Translations under genes and position numbers: made by a program
Assembly: GCF_000006405.1 (NCBI RefSeq)
Contig: NW_003210458.1
Span: 59,162 to 103,689 of the forward strand
Direction: 5' to 3'
From: Perkinsus marinus ATCC 50983
Lineage: Eukaryota > Perkinsozoa > Perkinsida > Perkinsidae
Length of the DNA: 44,528 bases
In this document: piece after piece, positions 10,192-21,137 of the stretch
Layout: each line of letters opens with the position of its first letter
Numbering within the stretch: position 1 is the first letter of the stretch
The notes under the pieces: model-generated
The model's database searches: none
Seen by the model: the letters and a program-made list of their open reading frames with translations, nothing else
What the model was told of the DNA's origin: nothing

Positions 10192-13100
10192 ATGTCCTGG
10201 CAAAGCAGCGGTAGTCAGTGGCGGCAGCAAGGTTATGGGAGCTCACGTTGGGAGGCTGGTGGAAGATACTCTGAGTGAGAAGGGAAATATAAATTCTAGT
10301 TTCAGTCTCAATTTCACGCTAGGACTCGGACCATGGCGGCGATCGGTTCGATCCTCTCCCCAGGGGGGAATTCGGCGGCTGCTCGTTGAGCGGAGTTCCT
10401 CTTGAGAGAGGGCTACTTTAACTTAGAATCTATATCATCTAGTTGGGGAAATATAAATTCTAGTTTCAGTCTTGGAGAGCAGATGAGAAACGCGTATATG
10501 GTCGACTGTCGGAAATATGCATTGGTTTTTGTCGAATGAACTCCCGAGCTCAGCTGAGGAAAAGAAACATATATTACTATTGCTAAAGGTATGATACTGG
10601 CGGCGATCAAAGATACGAGTATAAGGCTGGCGCATCGGGCGGATCATGGTGGGAAATGCTCGCTCTGAAGCGTTCATAGTGGTGACTTTAGGAAGGGTGG
10701 GCAAGAGTATTGGGACGGAAGTGGAAGCTCTGTAGGACAGTTTTGGAAGGTATAGGTAGTTGTAGTTGTCCATCGGATGGTGAACTGTGGGCGTAGGGCA
10801 CCAGTGGTAGCTATCAAAATGACTCGGTGGATTGGATCGATCCTGGCAGGCGTTGGACGGGCGAACAGCGCAGTGCTGATGAGGAAGTAGTAGTAGTGTT
10901 ATTGATGTTGTTAAAGAGTCGTTGACTCCTTTAGGGAGGTGGGAAGCCATCAGGTCTACCGCGAGCCAGGTCCCGATCGAGATCTAGATCCAGTCCTAGG
11001 TGAGGACGCACTCGATCGGGAAGGAGTCCAGTGTGGGCATTGCCCACTGGGCAACTATACGTGTCGGTGACAATATGAAAATTGAAAGGGAATTTTGGGA
11101 AAATGTTGTTGACCAGAATTTGTATATAAACTTGTATAATTAGTGAGAAACCCTCTCGATTCCTACTCCAACACTGTATAGGAAACTCTCGAGCTCAGCT
11201 GAGGGAAGCGAACATAAATTCCTACTCCAGCACTGTATAGGAAACTCCTGAGCTCAGCTGAGGAAAGCGAACATATATTCCTACTCCAACACTGTATAGG
11301 AAACTCCTGAGCTCAGGTGAGGAAAGCGAACATATATTCCTACTCCAACACTGTATAGGAAACTCCTGAGCTCAGCTGAGGAAAGCGAACATAAATTCCT
11401 ACTCCAGCACTGTATAGGAAACTCCTGAACTCAGCTGAGGAAAGCGAACATATATTCCTCCAACACTGTATAGGAAACTCTCGAGCTCAGCTGAGGAAAG
11501 CGAACATATATTCCTACTCCAACATTATAACACTCAGGTACATACGGCAACGTAGCCGTAGTCCTGATTATTCCAATGATAATCAACAGGACACAACACG
11601 TTCGAGTGAAGAAAGCGACTCGTCGGAACGAGGGGAAAGCGAGTCTGTGAGCCCGGAAGGCTTGGTAGTGTAGATATGGAACAAAACGACTTTGAGATTT
11701 TCGATATAGGTTGTTCGGCGAGAAGCAGGTGGGCTGTTGGAATTCGATGCGCCTTGTACAGTTCGAAGGGTGGAGTCGTTTAGTGAGGAAGAGAAGAAAA
11801 AGTAGTTTGTATGGTTGAGCGGAGCGAAGTTTTTTCATGCTTTTACGTTGTAGGCTGGCACGGTTTGCCACATGGGAAGAGGCAGTTGAACGTGGTCTTC
11901 TTTTACAGACTGTTGTGGATGCTCTTGAGGCCTCCGGGGTGAGTATATGGACGGTTCTCTGGGGTCAATAGCTCTTCCATTGTAGGCGGCCCGACCTACC
12001 CCGATACAACAGCATGCTATTCCGGTGATAGCTGCAGGAGTGGACGTAGTAGCAAGTGCGCAGACGGGCACTGGTAATAGTGGTCGACGTGGGTGATGTG
12101 GAATGCCTTTGTGATTAGGAAAAAGTCTGGCATTCATCGCACCTATTGTGTCGAAGATTGGCAAATTGTCTTCAACAGTTCCCCGGCCATTCTTTCCAGG
12201 GAGGTAAGGCGATCGTTTGAGCAGGCTGGAAATATATTCATAGAACAAATTTTTATTGGGTTTCTGTACACGCCTACCCTAAGCCGTATATAAACTTTCA
12301 TAATTGCTGATGAAACTCCTGAGCTCAGCTGAGGAAAGCGAACATATGGGCGCTGGAGTAATGGTATTGTGTTGTAGGATGGCCCAGGCGTCTCCACTGT
12401 GCATGGTACTGGCCCCAACAAGAGAGCTCGCGATGCAGTTGGTGAAAGATTTTGAAGTAAAGTGTTGTGGTGGTTTCGGGAAGAAGTGTCCACTGGTCAG
12501 TCGTGCTCGGTGAGCCTTGCTCAAGAAGAGATGTGTCGAACAATGGCAGCGTATGGTGGAGAAACTGCATCGCGTCAGGTGGGTTCGCTGGGGTTAGAAT
12601 AAGCTGCTCTCTCGTAGTATCTTTATACTTCGCCCGCCATAATATGTAACCGTGAAACCGTTAGATTCCCATTGCTCTATGTTGGGATTTTATAGTAGTC
12701 AATTCTCTGGCAGGCGGACCGCATTTGTGCTGAGCAGCTCGACGTGTTGGTGGCCACTCCTGGAAGGCTTCTCGAGTTTAATGAGACGGGAAGGGTAAGC
12801 TTGTTAGTAGTCGTAGTGAGTTTGGGACAACTCAGCAGGTGTCCTTGGGGTATGTCAAGTTCCTCGTGTTGGACGAGGCAGATCAGATGCTATCCATGGG
12901 CTTAGAGGTAGGACACCGCTAGGTGGAGTGGCGAGAGAACATTCTGTCTCAGGCGTATGTTAATAACATTCTCATGGACACGGACCTCACAGAGCCTAGT
13001 GGACGGCAAACACTGCTGTTCTCTGCCACTATTGACAATCCAAACCTCAAGCCGTGGCTAGAGGGCGAGGTGGGTTGTACCGGACCCCGTGCGGGGACTG

Positions 13101-15179
13101 AGGTTTACTTTTATCAGACTCTTCTACGCAAGCAAAGGGTGGCAATCGCTGTCGGCCGGGGACGGGGAGCTGGGGGTGATGGAGGTGCATTACGGTCTAA
13201 TGTTGCACAGTCGGTTCGTGTGTTGACCTCGGACCAGGCCAAGGACCAAGCTCTTTGGGAGGATCTGGCTAAGCTTGACGTCGCTAAGGGAGAACAGGTC
13301 AGTTCCCGAGAAGTTTTACGCTTGATAGATCGATGTGCACTTGTTGATTTTGCCCTCGTGAATTCTGTTTGAGACATGTTAATCTCGCAGGCGATAGTTT
13401 TCGTGGCATCTCGTGATAGAGGAAAGGATCTCCATAAACGAATATGTGGAAGTGGGAGTTTATGCTGTGGTTTACTACAGGGCAAACAGCTGCAGACGGT
13501 CCGGGAAGAAGTCGTGAGGAGGTGAGCTGTGAAGGGATGATAAGATGGCGGCTCTATCAATCACTGATGCCGATATGGTGAAAATTGAATCAAGCACTGT
13601 ATTTGTCCACATGCTATGATAATCCCCGATGAGCCGACGGTGCCAGTCCTTCTGTCTTCCTCATCTCATGACGCAGTACTAGGGAGTTCCGGACTCTTCA
13701 GGCTAAGTGCCTACGAAGAGATGGCTAGTATTTCTACTGCAATCACTTGCACCTCAACAGTTTATACACTTGTTATTCGCTCGGCAATTTATGCTGACGA
13801 TTACGAACTCCCGATTGTCGGCAAGTATCCGATCGCGGTTTTCGAATTCACTGGTACTTCAACGTGAAAGTGCCGTCTATGTGGAGGAAGGTGGCGATTG
13901 ACTGGATATTTATAGCGACGGAGACGCAAGTTACCCGGTTGAAAACTGCGCCATTGAGTTGGTCGCGGAGAGTTGCGATGAGAGAACACCGGAGGCTGAA
14001 CCCATGAATGAGGATAAAGGTGCTTCTCCTTTGCTGTTTATCACAGTGTTCTGGACACATTGAACTCCAATCATCGGTCCCACATCGTCATCATGTGAAC
14101 AGGATATAGGGTAATCTTTTTCTACCCTTTAGTGGAAGGCACCTGGGTTCGGGACCAGACAAGGTTATCGCAGACTGCGATTTGCAGTCCGCTCGGCTGT
14201 GACTCGTCCTCTTATGAAAAGGTTAACTACCTCGTATGTCTTCGAATATTTATTCATCACCACGATCTAAATTACCGGTTTGACTTCATTGGTGGAATGT
14301 AACCTACTTCTGTAGTTGAGTGATGATGGTTTCGTTTTTTTGAATTTTTATTATAGCCCGTGTTGTTGTTATCGACCCACAAAGGCCCGCTCAGCATGTC
14401 TTGGGTGGTATTCAGAAGGTCTGCCCGGCTTGTATGATACAGCCAGAATTGTTCTCCTTCTCCTGCATTCTATTGCATAGTCGGTACTCGATCATTTTCT
14501 CGTGTACTCAATCAGGTTCCGCACCAACGAAGATCAAGTATTGGTATCGACCAGTGTTGCCGCGAGAGGCTTGGATTTTCCGAACGTGACATTAGTAATT
14601 AACTACGATATGCCTGAGAGTAGGACTATCGACTGCTTCCCGCATAATGCTGAGGCCACCCTCTCTATGTGGCTGTGCTATTAACACATACAATGCGTGC
14701 CTACTAGGTATTGAGACATATACGCACCGAATAGGCCGGACAGGCCGTATTGGTCACGAGGGTCGCGCTATCGCATACTACAACCCCGCCAGCAAGGACA
14801 GACGAATTGGTGATGCTCTTATTGCCTTCTTGAGGAAGTATAATCAGCCAGTTAGCGAAGAGCTTAAGAATGCAGTTCGGCCAAGGCGGGTAAGGAAAAC
14901 TTTTACAAAAATGACTACAAAATGATATCACCGAAAATGACTCTTTTTTCAGAACTCATATAGAAGGCAATATCGTGGACATGCCTCCGACCGGAGCGGA
15001 CCAGGTGAGGTTTGGCGCGGCAATGATGGTGCTGTTACCTTTCTACAGGGAATTCGCCATCGAGCGATCGTTGGAGTTACAGCAGCTCGAGTCGCCGTCA
15101 AGGTCGTTCCCAGGATCGTGGCGACTATCATCATTACCGTTCTGGGAGGGATAGGTCCTCTCGATACAGCTCGTGGTGA
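10192..15179 (+). CDS. DEAD-box RNA helicase with RS domain, Ded1/DDX3-like core
   Basis: ATP-dependent RNA helicase. Proposed exons: 10192-10274 ([16 protein letters not shown]), 10589-10648, 10805-10886, 10935-10999 ([13 protein letters not shown]), 11538-11664, 11729-11801, 11854-11938 (Q motif FATWEEA), 11986-12073 ([17 protein letters not shown]), 12119-12203 (KSLAFIAPI), 12378-12455 (APTRELAMQ), about 12529-12578 ([11 protein letters not shown]), 12714-12794 ([10 protein letters not shown]), 12839-12907 (VLDEADQML), 12953-13069 (LFSAT), 13118-13297, 13391-13521, 14516-14619 ([13 protein letters not shown]), 14708-14889 ([15 protein letters not shown]), 14953-15004, 15049-15179 (Ser/Arg-rich end). 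All core motifs from Q to VI are intact. Phases agree throughout except the join into 11729. The RS-rich N-terminus and Arg/Ser tail suggest nuclear mRNA processing or RNP work; the core alone resembles Ded1/DDX3 translation helicases. Confidence 0.92.
11138..11528 (-). repeat. 59-bp minisatellite array in the helicase
   Basis: About six and a half units in the same orientation as the 1-703 array, joined at the 5' side to a reverse MITE-A body (TGTCGGTGACAATATGAAAA near 11060). It lies between helicase exons 10935-10999 and 11538-11664, so it is intronic. Confidence 0.92.
13522..14515. other. Long helicase intron without recognised repeats
   Basis: About 1 kb between the exon ending VREEVVRR and the one starting [10 protein letters not shown], which join in phase. 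No MITE, array or nested gene was recognised, which is unusual here. Short open frames inside have no family features. Confidence 0.55.
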
Positions 15180-16307
15180 CCAGTGAGACAGACTCTCGTG
15201 TAACGATAAGGTTTCTACTTGCTGCGTTACGTGTCGAGTTTTGTCGAAAAAAATTGTCTTTGGAATTCGAGATCATTTTGTCATTTTCACATATGCTGTT
15301 TCAAGTTGAAACTTTCAACACACTGCCACCACGCGCAATACACGAGTGTAAAGGTCGTCCATGTTTCCTGAAATCTTGATAGATCTGGAACTGATCGCCG
15401 ATGGATGCGAAAATAGCATCATCTGAGATCATCGGGTCTGTTATGCATCGTGTTATCAATAGTCGGACCCATCTCCTTGTGAGATTGAGTCGTGAAGGTT
15501 CTACAGTGAGTTTCACGATGGAGTGGTTGGGGGAATTTCGCAGAACTAGATCGTTTTGCTCGGCGAGCGTCTGTAAATGGAAGTCCGCGCAACGGTTGTG
15601 AGTAGCGAATGTGATAAATTACAGACCGCGACTACTCGGGTATAGTCGATGAATGGCAAGCATAAACAATGACATAAACAACTTGTTCAGCTTGTTTAGA
15701 ACAAGCTATGGCAACAGAAGCATATTCCAGGAGTAATGGCATTTGCAACGGAACGACATAGAATGGCAATCAGCATTTATCCACCATCATCATAATTACG
15801 ATCATCATCACCGATATCGTTGTACTCAAACTGTCAAGCCTGAAACATCCACTTAGTGGACTCCACTGTTCTATTCCGGTGGGATAGACAGTGGAATGCA
15901 ACGACAGTAATATCAGGTGACCTCAGTGAACCAGGTGTGATAAGGCGGCTGGATCTTTACTGTACTCCAAGTTCTACTCGCCGCACAGATATGACCGCTC
16001 GAGCGATGCGAGGCTACTAGCTCAGTGTGACATGTAACGAAATGGTTTTTCTGTGTTGATGATGTCGACGTAAAGAGCCTTACACTTTGTCACCGTGTTG
16101 AGACCTACGAGTTTGGTGATCGTTTCACCGCTTTTCGTGGCGATATCATTAACTGCTGAGTTTGGTTGAACCATATTGGTCCCACGGTCGATCGATACTC
16201 GCACATGCACTATCCTTAACGAGAATAATATTAACGAGTCACAGTCTGTTCGAATGCGTCTGCTTTCTCAAAGTTAGATTTTCAAAACTCTCGATCATTT
16301 AGAATTG
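15180..16307. other. Intergenic stretch
   Basis: No gene, tRNA or known repeat seen. It holds a short CATCAT run near 15783-15805. Minus-strand frames near 16022-16210 lack features. Confidence 0.5.
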
Positions 16308-16880
16308 ATGACAAAAACCAAACCATTCAGCGTGAAGGAAAAGGCAGAGTTCAATCAATACTGGTATTCTCCCAATACCATCGAGACTCTCGTAGGCGAA
16401 CTGCTATCTATTCATCAGCACAAGAACCTAGATGAGCCTCTACGTGTTGCCTGCCTCTCAACACCTAGTGTTTACTTCACAGTGGCCGCAGCGCCCGAGC
16501 TCTCGGACAAGCTCGAGTGCTGGTTATTCGATTTCGATACCCATCTACTGCAAGGTGAGAAGTGTGTCAAGTTCGACTATCGAAAGCCCAAGGAGATAGC
16601 CGAAGATCTGCAGCACACTTTCGACTGTGTGGTCATCGATCCTCCCTTTATAACAGAAGAAGTTTGGAATAACTACGCCGAAGCTGCGAAGCTGTTGGTC
16701 TCGACTGATGGGGTTTTCATCGGCTCGAGCGTCCGCGAGAATGGAGACTTGCTATGGAAGCTGCTTGAGATGACGGCAGTACCGTTCCAGCCATCGATAC
16801 CAAATTTGGTGTATCAGTACGACTTCTTCACAAACTACGTCTTGGAAGGTCCGTTCAGGCATATCAACAGTGAGGTGTAG
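16308..16880 (+). CDS. eEF1A lysine methyltransferase, EFM5/EEF1AKMT1 type
   Basis: SAM-dependent methyltransferase of the family that methylates a lysine of translation elongation factor eEF1A in the cytosol (human EEF1AKMT1, formerly N6AMT2; yeast Efm5). 190 aa, one exon, start at the ATG after AGAATTG. Family marks in order: FNQYWYS (16-21), RVACLSTPSVYF (46-57), CWLFDFD (71-77), FDCVVIDPPF (105-114) with the DPPF catalytic motif, and YQYDFFTNY (169-177) near the end. Length is close to the family's 190-215 aa. It is the only clearly intronless host gene in the window and has no repeats beside it. The older naming as an adenine DNA methyltransferase comes from the DPPF motif and is not favoured. 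Confidence 0.93.
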   Translation: MTKTKPFSVKEKAEFNQYWYSPNTIETLVGELLSIHQHKNLDEPLRVACLSTPSVYFTVAAAPELSDKLECWLFDFDTHLLQGEKCVKFDYRKPKEIAEDLQHTFDCVVIDPPFITEEVWNNYAEAAKLLVSTDGVFIGSSVRENGDLLWKLLEMTAVPFQPSIPNLVYQYDFFTNYVLEGPFRHINSEV

Positions 16881-17589
16881 CATGAATCTGTCGTGATGAG
16901 AATTGAGTTTGCGTGCATCGTCTCCGTGTTGGTGTTCACCAGTGGGGTGATTGTATTGGAGGGCATGAAGTGCTAGGAGGTGGAAATCATGAGCGCGCCC
17001 GAGATGTACGATTGTTCCCTAAGTGATGTTGCGGTGGATAGAAGGGTAGAGAGTGCGAGGCGAGATGAGTCTTGTGTAGTTGTTGGTCCACTTGAATCGT
17101 ACTTTTTCTTTTGAGTGGGTGAGGCAGGTCCCTTGGTGAGTTGGATGCTTGTGGATCTGCTGATGGCAGAAATCATGGCTCCACTCTCCATCGGGACCTC
17201 GCGGTATCAAGGATCATTTCATGGCTCAAGGGCGGAATTGTCGAGTTCGACAAGTGGGTGGGACTGCGATGAGCGAGGTGCTTTGCACAGTAAAACAGAT
17301 TAAATAGACTAGTATGCGGAATACAACAGAGCGATCTGTAGTATGTAGACTTCCGTTCTAAACTCTATCATGCATTCACTGTGTGTAATGCGCATGATCC
17401 GACGCGATGAAGATGAATAAAAGTTTCATCAACATGATGTGGATCGAGGAGATACTAACAGTTATATGATATCAATCTTTGCAGTAGAAACGGTCTAGAG
17501 ACATGGCCAATCTAGCTGGTAGTCGTCGGCCCCGACTAGCGAACAAGACACTCGCGTTCTCTCACTGAAACATGCGAACAATAGGAACA
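16881..17589. other. Intergenic stretch
   Basis: No supported gene. A 26-codon frame starting near 16897 (MRIEFACIVSVLVF) looks like a signal peptide but is too short to call. Confidence 0.45.
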
Positions 17590-17975
17590 TCACTGAGTCT
17601 GCTGAAGATTCTTCGGAGTCATGCCTTGCGCTTTCCATTCGGTCAAGCTCGTTCGACGCAGCTCCGTCTCAAGTCGTCTCTCGAACTCTGATACAGCAAC
17701 AACCAGTGTAGGTATCAATCTATGAATATATATGTTCGCTTTCCTCCGTTGAGTTCAGAAATTTTCTCACTGATTAACGAACTCGGGTAGAGGTGTACAA
17801 AAACCACTGTAGTTGTCACCAACATATGTAGTTGATCACTGGCAGGCATGGAATCAGGTCGACCACCAATACCATTATCAGCCTCTCGTCTTTTGTAACT
17901 CCACAACGCCATCCCGAGAGCAACTACTGTCGCTGTTGCCAATAATGCAGAAGTTGATCGCCGAGATGCCCGCAT
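17590..17975 (-). CDS. Possible small single-pass membrane protein (weak model)
   Basis: Minus strand. An exon starting at or before 17975 reads MRASRRSTSALL then ATATVVALGMALWSYKRR, a membrane segment closed by basic residues, then a hydrophilic stretch to DSMPA. After a MITE-A-filled intron a second exon reads LIPTLVVAVSEFERRL, then TELRRTSLTEWKAQ and a TGA at 17590-17592. The donor would use the GT in the MITE terminal CAGTG. The acceptor is not settled, and a plus-strand open frame overlaps, so the gene is tentative. No family recognised. Confidence 0.4.
17704..17841 (+). mobile_element. MITE-A, complete single copy (138 bp)
   Basis: Starts CAGTGTAGG, carries ATATATGTTCGCTTTCCTC and ACTCGGGTAGAGGTGTAC, and ends GTAGTTGATCACTG. 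There is only one left-end unit and no array, so it approximates the unexpanded element. Confidence 0.85.
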
Positions 17976-18549
17976 TAGAGAGCTTCTGGAAAGGTATCAA
18001 TTTCGATTCCGGAAAGAAAACCACCCACTGTGAACGCAACGTACAAGTCTTTACTACAAGTATTATACAAATGTACGACGCATATGAACTTGTAGCGCCG
18101 CTCTCGATCAATAGCAACAAAAACGACGACATGATATCATCTAGTCTAAGTGCACAGCTCTGCGCTATTACAGTCCATAATTCGCGAGAACAAATTCCTC
18201 GCCGATCATATGAGATAAATGACCAAAAAAAGGACAGACACAGCGCTGAACAAACCCATGTAGCCCGCCAAAATCGCGCAACCGAACCGCGGCTGAGGGC
18301 ATTATAACAGAGAGCACGCCATGATGTAGCTAAGGTAGAGGGGTAGCGTTAGGTACGTTACGTTAGAAAGAAGGCATAATGGTAATAGTAGCAACAAGAC
18401 GTTCAAAAAGATGATATCGCGCGTCTTCTCGGAGGCGTGACCGGAGCTCGTCCCAAAACGTTCAACTCTTCAGCATGGGAGTGAGCAGCCTCTGCTTGTA
18501 ACTGACAGTAAAATATCGATTTCAGCAATATAAGATTTTTTGATCAGAT

Positions 18550-19760
18550 TCAGATATCCCCGAGTGCTACTTTAGTCCGTCGCCGACGCGTTAACCGGTG
18601 TTTATGATACTTCAACTTTGATCTCAAAACTATCTCTTCCTCGCTGCTCAGTAGCTCCTTCACCACATACTTCGGACTTCGTTCTTCACATTGGTAGAAA
18701 ACGACATGCTCGCCGTCAGCGTCAGTCTTCAGCATTTTGAGATCTTTTGGACTACGGGGCCGTATTGGAGTTGCCACTGTGGTGGGAGTAAACACAGTGG
18801 GGGCCACCTGTGGGAAAATACAGTGCGTGCCAATTTGATATGTAAATGTAGAGAATGTGCGTCGTTTTCCATTCCGGGATTAATGATAGTGAACAACTTG
18901 TCGCTATCACAGTCTCGAAAGGTTACTTTCATCACATCACATGTTCATAGGAATGTTAACATTGTTTATGCGATATAGTTTAATCTTGAACTGTACCTCT
19001 ACCATAATTTCCGGATATAACTATGCACTCACTCGCGAGATGATACAAAAAAACAAAGTTCATTAGTGGATACCAGTAGCCTAGAACTATTTCACATGTC
19101 ACTTGAGCACGCGGCTCTGCTATCGGCGAAAATATAAGAAAAATTTTCTTACATTTTCTGGTGTGGATTCTTCAACCCGACGCTTCTGATCTTCTTTGAT
19201 GAGCTCATTTCTCTTCTTCTCTTTGCGATTACTGCGGACCAAGCACCAAGCTGATAGCGCCAACGCTAAGCCCAGTAAGAGGAACATACACTGAATTAGC
19301 TGGAGCTTTCGTGGTAAGGACCGCCACACCCTGAGAGAGATCAATAACTAGCAAAATTATATACAACTTTTGATGGAAAAAATCGTGGTGAATCGGAGGA
19401 CTGATATAATTTAAATACAAAGAATGGATCAGAAAAGGCAGCTAGATTTGTAAAAGGCTTCGATTTGCTATGGACTAGCATAACTAGAGTACTAAATCCT
19501 CACTAGTGGAAGTGTGAGATCATACGTAACTCATAAATGTAACAACACTACGAGCTGATCACAGAAGCACCCCAGACGATCGTGATCGGCTACCCTGCAA
19601 CGTTCTGTTCCCAACCCGGCGGGGCAGGGAGGGAGTTGATGATGACTTCATTGAGCGAGGCGAGGTTATCCCGGACGCGAGCCACAGTGACGCCGAAGGT
19701 TGGTAATGTGGACCAAAAGTTGAGTACCAACTCTTCCCCACTTCGGAAGAGCATCACCAT
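18550..19760 (-). CDS. Conserved-looking 200-aa single-pass membrane protein, unknown family
   Basis: Three exons on the minus strand, all in phase: 19760-19594, 19330-19153, 18807-18550 (603 nt with TGA). The N-terminal half (MVMLFRSGEELVLNFW, VRDNLASLNEVI, PAPPGWEQNVAG) is hydrophilic to amphipathic. The middle exon gives one membrane helix, LIQCMFLLLGLALALSAW, followed at once by a basic, charged stretch (NRKEKKRNELIKEDQKRRVE). The last exon reads TPTTVATPIRPRSPK, then KYVVKELLSSEEE and a basic end, KHRLTRRRRTK. A tail facing the cytosol is likely by the positive-inside rule. The acceptor of the last exon is TATTTTCCCACAG, the MITE-A right end, with MITE-B inserted at its TA. It runs opposite to its neighbours. 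Confidence 0.7.
18821..18993 (+). mobile_element. MITE-B copy 5, TA on both sides
   Basis: CAGTGCGTGCC preceded by TA at 18819-18820. It has the family core and a shortened right end AACTG followed by TA. It is inserted in the MITE-A-like acceptor region of the minus-strand 200-aa gene. Confidence 0.88.
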
Positions 19761-21137
19761 ATAAGGGTAAAACTCTGATCGCGAAGAGAATCACTCGTTC
19801 GTGGTTGGCAACGGAAATGTATTAGACGTAAAAATTGAGCGTGCGTACGACCGTGAGATTTTTGGGCGTGGCGAGTAATTTCCGGGCGCAGGAACCTCAT
19901 TTGAACCTTTTGCGGGAACCTCATACCTCATTTTTCTAAGAACCTCATTTGCGGGTCTGAAAAACCTCATTTGCGGGTCTGAAAATGAGGATAGTTCTCC
20001 ATCCAGCCTGGGAATTCGGTGCGACGTAATGCCGCTGAAATAAGCTCACGGAGTTCGGTCAAATCAAGGGAAGAAAAAATGGAAGAACTTCTGGTTGGGG
20101 ACTTATTTGCTTTACCGAATTTTTTACTTTATTCCGTGTAGGAGTTTATGAACTAGTAGTAGAGGAGGCTTGAGGTGAGCTGGCATGAGGAAGGTACTGT
20201 GAGTTACTTTGAGCGCCTTGTTCGCTATTGAATCAATGTATATATGCTTCACGTATCAAAAGCCTGTTTCGCTCGTAGTAGAATCAATTAACTTACTGAT
20301 GGCGAGATTGGAATTATTTTGATAGTGTCAACTCATTTGGTTGCAGTCAGGCATATCTTTGGGGTTGTGGCATATCGGCCCCACACGGAGAAATTGCTTC
20401 AGGGTTGTGGCATATCGGCCCCGGCCTGAAAAATGGCTATAGGGTTGTGGCATACCTGCCCCGCTCTGAGAAAGGCTTTAGGGTTGTGGCATATTTGCCC
20501 CGCACTTAAAAAATTGGTTGAATATTTTTGCAATTTTCCCATTTTTTTTCGTTTTTTCCCAATTTTTCGGATTTTTCCGATTTTTTTTCGTCATTTTGCC
20601 ATTCTGATTGTCCTTTCTACATTCTCTTCTTTCGAGTCGCCTTTCCCATTTATATCCTCCAGGCAGGAGGGAGTTCCTGTTCCCATCTAGTCGTTTTTAA
20701 TGCTACTCCCATCGCGGCCATCGCCCCTTCTAGCTATGGTCATGAGGACGCGATCCCTGTCGCGGTTTGCTGGCAGCTGCAGGCCGCTGTGTGTCTCCAG
20801 TCAAAGCCGCTAGTAGGTGGGGGAGTGTCTTTGGGTTCGACTATCTCTTGAAATTTGATGAGGCGATTGAGTTGTTTTCAGCGTGTGAATTCCAGAAATG
20901 GATTAATTTTCATTACTCCTAATTGATCAGCCTCATCGCTCAGTTGCTGTGTGCGCGATTAGTAGTACATAGTCGTATTTTCTCGAGGTAGAAAAGGAGT
21001 GGTTTCGAAGTACCCTGTCGAGACTCGCTCGACTCTGCCTCTTGATATTCCTCAGTTGGGTCATCAAGAGATATCCCTGCGTCCGATATTTGTCCGTCCA
21101 AGCTGCGACGGAAAGTCCACCCCCACTTCCTGTCAAA
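19761..21137. other. Intergenic region with short tandem repeats
   Basis: Includes two direct copies of AACCTCATTTGCGGGTCTGA (about 19944-19990) and the four-copy repeat at 20362. Possible upstream exons of the exonuclease (for example around 20660-20850) could not be supported by phase. Confidence 0.5.
20362..20520. repeat. Four tandem 40-bp repeats
   Basis: Four units starting GGGTTGTGGCATA at 20362, 20402, 20442 and 20481, each with a CCCC block and a variable A-rich end. Spacing is 40, 40 and 39 bp. It lies about 0.6 kb upstream of the exonuclease start. Confidence 0.9.

Noticed and set aside
10320-10380. GGTTCGATCC near 10353 as a tRNA gene
   Set aside because: No stem can be formed around the loop and no acceptor pairing was seen; it lies in a helicase intron and is left as chance or a very decayed remnant.
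16308-16880. N6-adenine DNA methyltransferase
   Set aside because: DPPF alone suggests it, but QYWYS, the length and the C-terminal YQYDFFTNY place it with the eEF1A lysine methyltransferases.
17813-18307. 164-codon plus-strand frame
   Set aside because: Begins inside MITE-A and has no domain or splice support. The minus strand at the same place encodes a plausible membrane helix, though neither is strong.
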